Assembly: GCA_014523665.1 (NCBI GenBank)
Contig: JAATVR010000049.1
Location: 1 to 19,977 of the forward strand
DNA: 19,977 nt
Direction: 5' to 3'
Source: Nitrososphaerales archaeon TH526
GTDB taxonomy: Archaea > Thermoproteota > Nitrososphaeria > Nitrososphaerales > Nitrososphaeraceae
Below the pieces are notes generated by a model. It worked only from the letters and a program-made list of their open reading frames with translations. It had not been told where the DNA came from and did not search any database. How positions within the stretch are numbered: the first letter of the stretch is position 1; every line of letters begins with the position of its first letter. Shown piece by piece: positions 14,988 to 19,977 of the stretch. The position numbers were made by a program, and so were the translations under genes.

Positions 14988-15185
14988 ATGCCAACCAAGT
15001 ACACAGTCACGCTCACGACACTGGGTACGAGTTCAGTAATCGTATTACCAAAGCCGGTCGTGGATGGATTCAATTTAGGCAAGGGACAAAGGCTGGAACT
15101 AATTGTAAGAGACGATGGGATATATATTCCTCTGACGGAGCATGATTCTCAAACCAAATCAAGCGATCAGTCAGATGTGGTGTGA
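14988..15185 (+). CDS. SpoVT/AbrB (MazE-like) DNA-binding protein
   Basis: 65 residues. Residues 4-50 match the AbrB/SpoVT swapped-hairpin fold: VTLTTLGTSSVIVLPKPVVD, then a GFNLGKGQRLELIV turn-strand, then GIYIPL. Residues 51-65 are a polar tail. These small proteins dimerise and bind AT-rich promoter DNA; some are antitoxins, but no toxin gene (PIN, MazF or Doc type) follows within reach, so a stand-alone regulator is more likely. Divergence from the glycosyltransferase, with repeated AT-rich boxes between them, suggests it controls that gene and itself. The ATG is well placed relative to a strong TATA box. Confidence 0.82.
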   Translation: MPTKYTVTLTTLGTSSVIVLPKPVVDGFNLGKGQRLELIVRDDGIYIPLTEHDSQTKSSDQSDVV

Positions 15186-15307
15186 CAAATGAGATCATGC
15201 CAAAAAGATGTCATTCTATACGTACCATTGATACCAACGATTGAAAATTGGTCAATATAGTTAGAATATATACGACGACTTCTGCCTAAGGGAAGGTTCT
15301 GTTTATT

Positions 15308-15580
15308 GTGGCAAGTCAGAAAAGCATAGCATCAAGTGGAGTACCCTATTCACCGTTCGGCCTACCGACAATCTAATCTTTGGCTTTGGCATACTACGTG
15401 ATGTTTGCAGAATTATATTCTGAAACCACTTCTCTGCCTGCAGACATAAAGATACGCCAGAATATTCGTAGAGTGGCTAAGGACGACACAACATTATTGA
15501 GATCTATTGCAACAGCAGAAAAAGAAAAAGAAGTGGAAAGCGTGGAAATGATTGCTACAAGAAAACAGCAGAGCAATTGA
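15308..15580 (+). pseudogene. Small gene split by an in-frame TAA
   Basis: A single phase reads 22 codons from GTG at 15308 (VASQKSIASSGVPYSPFGLP and two more residues), then TAA at 15374-15376, then 67 further sense codons to TGA at 15578-15580. The downstream part, containing SLALAYYVMFAELYSE, IKIRQNIRRVAKDD and TAEKEKEVESVE, looks strongly protein-like and helical. TATA-like GAATATATACG lies at about 15264-15274. The simplest reading is one gene of about 90 residues broken by a nonsense mutation. Alternatives are a sequencing error, or a shorter functional protein restarting at TTG 15380 or ATG 15401. No family is recognised. The opposite-strand frame at 15394-15723 is a shadow. Confidence 0.5.
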
Positions 15581-15819
15581 ATTCTGAGCCTACCTGAATT
15601 GAGCATTCGCTGAGTGTAGAAGATGCCAGACAGCAAAAGGGAGAAAAAGCGCAGGCGATAACAGGGATCGTGTATCGAAACCAACGATAGGAATTTGACT
15701 GTTTCACGATATACATGGAACATCAGTCTTCAAATCTGATCGATTTGATAGCGCTAATCCGAAATTGTGCACCGTCAAATTTGAGGCAGTCCTATTTTCA
15801 AAACAATACTAGAAACCGA
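15581..15819. other. Spacer, nothing recognised
   Basis: About 240 nt between the broken small gene and the convergent cysteine-tail membrane protein. Frames crossing it on either strand have no promoter or recognisable composition. Confidence 0.4.
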
Positions 15820-16278
15820 CTATCGATGAGCCTTATTAAAATGACCAATAATTTGCTTATTTCTCATCAAAACACAGCATGCACATCTTATTCCAATACA
15901 CATTTTGGATTCTGAGTGTTTGCAGATTGAGCATGTGCAACCCGTCCTTACTTCTCTTCTTGGATGTAAAGAGATTGTACCTTCTTCGGGAGAATGCCGC
16001 CCTCGTTCCCGTGTTATTACTACTCCGTACAACCAATACGTAAAAAGGACTATGCCGACTATTATTAGTATCAAACTAAATATGGCGGAACGTAATGTCA
16101 ATAGGATTGCACCCAACACGAGTATCGCTATTGCTAAGACGAGAATCCCGCGTTCCGGATTTGATGCATTGGAATTCATGTCCCGGCCACCAGTATTGCT
16201 GCTGCTGCCGTTGTTAGCGCTTCTTCCAGTGGGATTGTTATCGCCGTCAGCATCAATGTTGTGACTGTTCAAATTCAT
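15820..16278 (-). CDS. Two-span membrane protein with seven-cysteine tail
   Basis: 152 residues. An Asn/Ser/Gly-rich N-terminus (1-42) precedes a membrane hairpin of two spans (about 44-61 and 64-85) with a very short turn. A basic linker follows, then a compact cysteine cluster: Cys114, 116, 119, 127, 132, 134 and 135, arranged CxCxxC-x7-C-x4-CxCC. The cluster could bind zinc or an iron-sulfur centre. I have the impression of related tails in other soil ammonia-oxidising archaea but cannot name a family. The tail is probably cytoplasmic if the Asn-rich N-terminus is too. ATG at 16278 is the furthest Met, but no good TATA box sits at leaderless distance, so a start at Met34 (16179) cannot be excluded. 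Confidence 0.65.
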   Translation of the reverse strand: MNLNSHNIDADGDNNPTGRSANNGSSSNTGGRDMNSNASNPERGILVLAIAILVLGAILLTLRSAIFSLILIIVGIVLFTYWLYGVVITRERGRHSPEEGTISLHPRREVRTGCTCSICKHSESKMCIGIRCACCVLMRNKQIIGHFNKAHR

Positions 16279-16531
16279 TAAGCCCCTTAAATTTAGGCAA
16301 ATTCCAATAGTACCATTTACGCCGTCAAACCCTAGGCAATTCTTCCTTCCTATTCTTGGAAAGTAACAACATCATTGACTTTTTTTTCTCCTTCCACACT
16401 TTGCTAACATGAAGAGCTGAAAAAGCAGGGATACTTCATGGACACTAATTAAGCTTACGTTGTACTTAAAGATGAAGGCGAAATGTCGAATCACCCCTAT
16501 GGCTAAATACAAATTTGCAGGCAGATTTTGT

Positions 16532-16735
16532 TCATCTGCCACATTTCATAGTTTCATGTATCAACTCTTCCATAACCATTTGGCTCTCGACGCCATCTTT
16601 TGCTAACTGTATTTGTCTATCGAACTACTGCGAAATCAGACTCGTGAAGCCCCCTATCTCGTCTGTTCTTGTTATTGCAACATACTTGATCGTGAATATT
16701 GAGTTTGTGCTCCCTATCGTAAGCTGAACTCGACA
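16532..16735 (-). pseudogene. Possible interrupted ORF with in-frame TAG
   Basis: One minus-strand phase is open from 16735 (after TGA at 16736-16738) to TGA at 16532-16534, broken only by TAG at 16625-16627. The two halves read protein-like: FTIKYVAITRTDEIGGF before the stop, and QLAKDGVESQMVMEEL after it. There is no ATG at the beginning, and a different phase has ATG at 16736 with 39 codons. A remnant of a decayed gene is the best guess; chance is possible. The plus-strand frame at 16515-16727 is antisense to it. Confidence 0.25.
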
Positions 16736-16758
16736 TCACACTAACAATAAGCCTTATA

Positions 16759-17109
16759 TTATTTAGATATGGTTGAAGGAAAATCATTCAACGACTTCAT
16801 CTCTGCCTGCAGTTTAGAGAACACCCGCAGATATTCAAGACCTTTTTCTATGATTTCATAAGACTGATGTCCATTAGTTTGTATTGAATTTAGCAGATTT
16901 AATTTTAGCAAAAAGCTTCGATAAACCTGAAACTGAAGCCATGTAAGACAACAGCTATACACGATATCTATTGGTTTACACCTCCTTCGATCTGAACTGG
17001 AACTGGGATTAGAGGAAAAAACGGTCTTAAGGATCTCGTTGATAATCTCGTATTCACTTCTATGAGGTCCTCTACAACGTTTCTTAGCATGCTTCTGAAT
17101 TACTTCCAC
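16759..17109 (-). CDS. Winged-helix DNA-binding protein (ArnR1-like)
   Basis: 116 residues from GTG at 17109; the only Met after the start is near the C-terminus and the frame is closed by TAA a few codons upstream. The pattern RSEYEIINEIL (about 17-27), then CLTWLQFQVYRSFLLKLNLL (54-73), then SYEIIEKGLEYLRVFSKLQ (83-101) follows the order helix, recognition helix, wing, and C-terminal dimerisation helix. This is the layout of the small ArnR1-like winged-helix proteins abundant in Thaumarchaeota. The wing is short and the loop after helix 1 is Ser/Arg-rich. The target is unknown. A broken gene of the same type lies about 1.1 kb away at 18233-18507, so this may be the surviving paralogue. Confidence 0.65.
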   Translation of the reverse strand: MEVIQKHAKKRCRGPHRSEYEIINEILKTVFSSNPSSSSDRRRCKPIDIVYSCCLTWLQFQVYRSFLLKLNLLNSIQTNGHQSYEIIEKGLEYLRVFSKLQAEMKSLNDFPSTISK

Positions 17110-17571
17110 CGTGCTCCAATAAGATCTCCTTTCAGTATTTTACTTTAATTTAACTTACTTATCTCACTGCAAAAAGCTGAATCACTAGCGATTTGAGGGT
17201 GATGAGAGAAGAGCCAGCTCAATGTGCCGAATTTCATTTATTTAAATCACTTGGCCCTCACGAGTATTTTCCATGTCAGCACCGAAATTGAGGAATTCAG
17301 TGAATCTATTTTCCTCCTCGACGATCACTGCTACGCCTTCATTAACCTAGTAGCAGCTCTTCAGGTAATTCATGTCCTTTGTTATCATGACTCGTTAAGG
17401 AATGTTTGACTTTTGACTTAATGTTTTATGTCCTGATCAAGAATTAATTGAAAAAGAACATCTAGGTAGAAATCACGGTCGGACTTCAGCTCAATACTCA
17501 CGTGCCGTCGATACGCTAGGATCTGGGAGTCAACAGCGAATGGACTTTTGCACTCTTGTCACTTTCGTCAC
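17110..17571. other. Spacer with a weak interrupted ORF (about 460 nt)
   Basis: No intact gene. AAAATACTG on the minus strand at about 17134-17142 may be the promoter of the winged-helix gene. A plus-strand frame at 17224-17409 is probably antisense to the interrupted minus-strand frame listed at 17242-17388. Confidence 0.35.
17242..17388 (-). pseudogene. Possible small ORF interrupted by TAG
   Basis: ATG at 17388 opens 13 codons (MITKDMNYLKSCY), then TAG at 17347-17349, then 34 codons in the same phase to TAA at 17242-17244, including VNEGVAVIVEEENRFTEFL. The halves look like one acidic protein of about 48 residues. There is no recognised family and no obvious TATA box. It may be decay or chance. 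Confidence 0.25.
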
Positions 17572-17579
17572 CTTATACC
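17572..17579 (+). promoter_or_regulatory. TATA box of the frameshifted membrane gene
   Basis: CTTATACC centred about 27 nt upstream of the ATG at 17602. It supports that ATG over the TTG at 17548 and suggests the promoter survives although the gene is broken. Confidence 0.45.
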
Positions 17580-17601
17580 TCCCAGATGTGATAAGATTAT
17601 T

Positions 17602-18203
17602 ATGCTCGATCGCTGGTCCATCTACGAGATATTTCGTTTGGGATCACTAAAGAAGCAATGCCTAATATTTTTAGCTAAGAACAGAATATCAACAAATTCC
17701 ATTATTTCTATTTTTTGTCTGATTTTATTATATATGTTAGTTACGAACAACCTATTTGATCCCTTCGTATTTGCACAAGGATCCACAACTCAAGACACTA
17801 TAATGCCAGTTACACTTATCCCTGCACTAACTCAAAATACCCTAACTATAGTCTCCTTGTTGATAGGAACATCTTCATTTATCTTAGGATTAAGGATTCA
17901 AAACTTAACAAGATCACCAACAAATACGTCACCTACATCGATACTGATGAACAAATATTTGAGCTCTTAATTTTGGCTCTAGTTGTTCCATCAGTGATTA
18001 TAATAGTATTTGGAATCATTATTGTTGGACGTCAGCTCGACGCCGGCGGTTTCGCATATTTACTACTATTATTTGCTCTTTTCATTCCGGCAGGAGCAGT
18101 GTTATTCTTGGTAAGAAATTACGCAGGTTCTCTTCGACCTAATGGTGAATATCTTCATAGCTCCTTTACAATCCATGCCTCTAAGCAGTGTAGCCACAAA
18201 TAA
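17602..18203 (+). pseudogene. Multi-span exported membrane protein broken by a frameshift
   Basis: The first frame from ATG at 17602 has an N-terminal span (about 33-48), a short loop ending in FAQGSTTQD and a second span ending at SFILGLRIQ, then degenerates into a Thr/Ser/Pro tail and stops at 17970. The next phase is open through the same region and gives KLNKITNKYVTYIDTDEQ directly after that point, then spans at ELLILALVVPSVIIIVFGI and AYLLLLFALFIPAGAVLF, ending at 18203. Joining the frames near 17887-17901 gives one protein of about 200 residues with four spans. A shift of -1 (or +2) is needed. No canonical X-XXY-YYZ slippery site is seen, so mutation or sequencing error is likelier than programmed frameshifting. 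Its role is unknown. Confidence 0.6.
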
Positions 18204-18232
18204 GAAGACGTGATCCGGTATTTGACAACTTA

Positions 18233-18507
18233 TTAGTTTGGATCAAAAGTACGAAATCCAGTTGATCCTTTACCAGATCCCACTTTTTGAAGTTCGCGGT
18301 ACATTACTGAAAAGCGCTTCCCTTTGTCTGTAGTATGGTAGGTTTCCGAGTACGGATCATACATCAGTAATTTTACTTGCTGCAGTTCTTCAAGGATTAA
18401 TTTAAGGTACTTGTATGATGTATAAACTCGATACTTAATCCTAGTTCTTTGCCCACTCCCATAGTAGCCTTGAGTATCTCGGCGATATATTCTGTCTTTG
18501 TTCTATG
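18233..18507 (-). pseudogene. Frameshifted ArnR1-like winged-helix regulator
   Basis: The minus strand encodes the two halves of a winged-helix protein in different phases. From 18507, HRTKTEYIAEILKATMGVG gives helix 1. About 18 codons later, after a switch of phase at roughly 18441-18455, TRIKYRVYTSYKYLKLILEE continues with the typical T-R-I-x-Y and recognition helix, and YHTTDKGKRFSVMYRELQ gives the wing end and C-terminal helix. The second part ends at TAA 18233-18235. The first phase has TGA just upstream of helix 1 and no start codon, so the 5' end is damaged too. The motif order matches the ArnR1-like family common in Thaumarchaeota. The gene looks dead unless the assembly is wrong. Confidence 0.6.
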
Positions 18508-18843
18508 GATGGGGGAATCATCTCAACGAGTAGTTTTCCACTCTTTCAGATTGCCATTTATTTAACTGAGGAAGAACTTATGGGTTGGCTGATCGAACAG
18601 ACGCAACACCTCAACTCGCAATTCAGAGGTGTCTACTTTAGAGAAAGATGGATGTGGTCGGTAAGTGCATTCCTTATTTGGAAATGCAACACAAAGTATT
18701 CAAAGCGATTATAGGCGATTACCGTTAATAATTAAATGACAAATGTCGATTGAAATTGCGATCGAATATTTTAAGTTGAATCAGAACAACGTACCATTCT
18801 CTTGTACGGAGTCAACAGGTGAAACCAAGGATTAAGACATTTT
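18508..18843. other. Spacer before the matrixin gene (about 335 nt)
   Basis: A plus-strand frame at 18505-18714 (69 codons) begins on the damaged end of the winged-helix remnant, has no family resemblance and is not called. A short dyad CGTAC (18790-18794) and GTACG (18804-18808) and AT-rich AATATTTTAAG near 18767 could belong to the promoter of the protease gene, implying a leader of about 50 nt. Confidence 0.35.
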
Positions 18844-19683
18844 ATGGCATTAGCGAGCGGTAGAAATAACGGAGACAGTAGAGATGAGAATCTTAGAAAT
18901 GTTAGTAACGACAAGAAAGGAAGGAATTACATTTACTTCGGGCTTGGTTTTACAATAATTGCAATTCTGGCCATGGCCTGTTTGGCCATGATCATGTTCT
19001 CGGGATCCTTTCAACCATTTAATGGATTAGGTGGAATAACAGACCATCTACCATTCTATGATAACAGTCACAATGAAGCAGAATTTGAGGGATATTCGGG
19101 AAGAGACCTTATTCTTGTATGTTGTTCATGGGGCGAAGAACTTGCAGATGGAGAATTAACCTACTACATAGAAGATCATATGATTGACGAAGATAGGGAC
19201 GATAGTGGATCCGAGGTTGATAGATCTTCAATTGAAGCTGTTACCAAAGCATTTACGGAATGGGATTCGAAACTAGAAGGGCTGACACTCTCTGAAACAC
19301 CAGATAGACGAGGTGCTGATATACAAATATACTTTCGAGAGGGCCAGAACGAAAAAGCTGGAATCACAAACAACTATTATGATTTCTACGGATTCATAAC
19401 AAAATCTTACGTTCGGATTTCAAAGGGCGCATTCGGATTTGCATTTAGCGGTAATCAGTTGGAACAGATAGCAAAACATGAGATAGGGCACGTTCTCGGG
19501 TTGGGACATGCAAATTTTGATGGCAACTTGATGGCTGCTCAGGTTAATCGCGGATCGGGTTCCGTATCAGGCTGTGAGCTCGAGGCTGTATACACTGCGA
19601 ATGAATGGTGGTTTGAAAAACCTTCGGGCAGCCAACCGCTGTATATGAGACAACCACTGACAGATCACATAGACTGCAGATAA
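18844..19683 (+). CDS. Membrane-anchored matrixin-like zinc metalloprotease
   Basis: 279 residues. A polar, partly basic N-terminus of about 29 residues precedes one membrane span (about 30-53), which should leave the rest outside the cell. The catalytic domain (about 88-255) ends in the metzincin motif HEIGHVLGLGH: zinc ligands His212, His216 and His222, general base Glu213. Eight residues later comes Met230 in NLMAA, the Met-turn. TKAFTEWDSKL (134-144) and ADIQIYF (158-164) match the early helix and strand of matrixins (family M10). No pro-peptide with a cysteine switch is evident, though Cys93-Cys94 precede the domain. It should cleave surface or environmental protein. There is no adjacent inhibitor gene and no TATA box at leaderless distance. 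Confidence 0.88.
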   Translation: MALASGRNNGDSRDENLRNVSNDKKGRNYIYFGLGFTIIAILAMACLAMIMFSGSFQPFNGLGGITDHLPFYDNSHNEAEFEGYSGRDLILVCCSWGEELADGELTYYIEDHMIDEDRDDSGSEVDRSSIEAVTKAFTEWDSKLEGLTLSETPDRRGADIQIYFREGQNEKAGITNNYYDFYGFITKSYVRISKGAFGFAFSGNQLEQIAKHEIGHVLGLGHANFDGNLMAAQVNRGSGSVSGCELEAVYTANEWWFEKPSGSQPLYMRQPLTDHIDCR

Positions 19684-19708
19684 TCAGACAAGAAGATGAA
19701 GATACAAC

Positions 19709-19741
19709 GTATTCAAGGTAGGTCTAGGTCTATTTGAATAC
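19709..19741. repeat. Inverted repeat A after the matrixin gene
   Basis: GTATTCAA (19709-19716) and TTGAATAC (19734-19741) are exact reverse complements with a 17-nt spacer containing the tandem GGTCTAGGTCT. It starts 26 nt after the protease stop codon. The arm core TATTCAA recurs in the next repeat. Confidence 0.5.
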
Positions 19742-19789
19742 ATAATTTGAAACATAAAATGCAGGATTACACGATTGGGACCTTTCTAG

Positions 19790-19826
19790 ATAAATATTCA
19801 ATTTGAAGTTTACTTTGAATATTTAT
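19790..19826. repeat. Inverted repeat B, perfect 12-bp arms
   Basis: ATAAATATTCAA (19790-19801) and TTGAATATTTAT (19815-19826) match perfectly around a 13-nt spacer. The arms share TATTCAA/TTGAATA with repeat A, so four copies of one half-site lie within 120 nt. Each arm also contains a TATA-like string. Operator cluster or transcript 3' structure are both possible. Confidence 0.55.
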
Positions 19827-19854
19827 GACCTACGCTAATAACATTCATTCCCAC

Positions 19855-19944
19855 CTAAATTAATCTCGCCATTACTGGAGTGGCTGGAACCATAATGCGT
19901 CGATCATCAGCTCGTTCTACAATAATTCTGATGCGAATACTTAC
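19855..19944 (-). CDS. Short protein-like frame without a standard start
   Basis: A minus-strand phase gives 29 codons, RIRIIVERADDRRIMVPATP and flanking residues, ending in TAG at 19855-19857. It is closed upstream by TAA directly before codon 19944. TTATAAATTA at about 19965-19976 on the minus strand is a good TATA box whose predicted start falls near 19944, yet no ATG, GTG or TTG is available at the beginning (internal Met only). It may be the end of a broken gene or chance. Confidence 0.2.
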   Translation of the reverse strand, partial: VSIRIRIIVERADDRRIMVPATPVMARLI

Positions 19945-19977
19945 TTATTGCCTCTTAGGAATCCATAATTTATAAGA

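Noticed and set aside
14988..15580. Toxin-antitoxin pair with the AbrB-type gene as antitoxin
   Set aside because: The downstream frame is broken and has no PIN, MazF or other toxin motif.
15905..16264. 119-codon plus-strand frame
   Set aside because: Antisense shadow of the cysteine-tail membrane protein; low-complexity Leu/Ser composition.
17199..17260. C/D-box guide RNA suggested by GTGATGA
   Set aside because: No CTGA D box at suitable distance and no internal D'/C' pair.
16625..17349. Pyrrolysine or TAG read-through in the two TAG-interrupted frames
   Set aside because: Only two weak ORFs, another broken frame carries TAA, and there is no pyl gene or tRNA in the window; decay or chance is more likely.
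17880..17905. Programmed -1 frameshift site in the membrane gene
   Set aside because: The required shift is -1 (or +2), but no X-XXY-YYZ heptamer in the right phase and no strong downstream structure were seen, so mutation or error is simpler.

Overview
The window looks like chromosomal DNA of an ammonia-oxidising soil archaeon (Nitrososphaeria/Thaumarchaeota, Nitrososphaera or Nitrosocosmicus type). This is inferred from gene content and style, not from a marker gene. The signs are AT-rich sequence, a low coding fraction (roughly 55% by my tally), TATA boxes about 24-32 nt upstream of many start codons with almost no Shine-Dalgarno sequences (leaderless archaeal transcripts), winged-helix regulators of the ArnR1-like kind, a half-size CtaA, a PPOX/F420-type flavoprotein, and many single-membrane-span or secreted proteins. 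I found no rRNA, tRNA, CRISPR array, insertion sequence or complete mobile element.

Layout. 1-731: 5' part of an AAA+ ATPase gene running off the left edge. 1.07-2.0 kb: a possible small membrane protein converging on a multi-span sensor-like membrane protein. 2.8-3.3 kb: single-unit heme A synthase (ctaA). 3.6-4.3 kb: DedA/VTT membrane protein. 5.2-5.6 kb: membrane-anchored exported protein. 6.3-6.5 kb: small exported peptide. 7.1-8.9 kb: HtrA-like serine protease with two PDZ domains. 9.3-9.8 kb: cupredoxin. 10.1-10.5 kb: PPOX flavoprotein. 10.9-12.1 kb: PQQ sugar dehydrogenase-like propeller. 12.5-13.0 kb: exported RTX-like calcium-repeat protein. 13.6-14.9 kb: glycosyltransferase, divergent from an AbrB-type regulator at 15.0 kb. 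15.8-16.3 kb: two-span protein with a seven-cysteine tail. 16.8-17.1 kb: winged-helix protein. 18.8-19.7 kb: membrane-anchored matrixin-like zinc protease. Most genes are monocistronic with their own promoters. The shared theme is the cell envelope: export, proteolysis, surface sugars and extracytoplasmic redox.

The most notable signals are of two kinds. First, two enzymes have conservative replacements at catalytic positions: Asp to Glu in the HtrA-like triad, and the expected catalytic His to Asp in the PQQ-dehydrogenase-like protein. Second, 13.2-18.5 kb holds a cluster of interrupted reading frames: a frameshifted winged-helix gene, a frameshifted multi-span membrane gene, a small gene split by TAA, and three weaker cases. 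This looks like local gene decay, though sequencing error must be excluded. I also see several well-formed inverted repeats at promoters and between genes. I did not find a convincing new multi-gene system.
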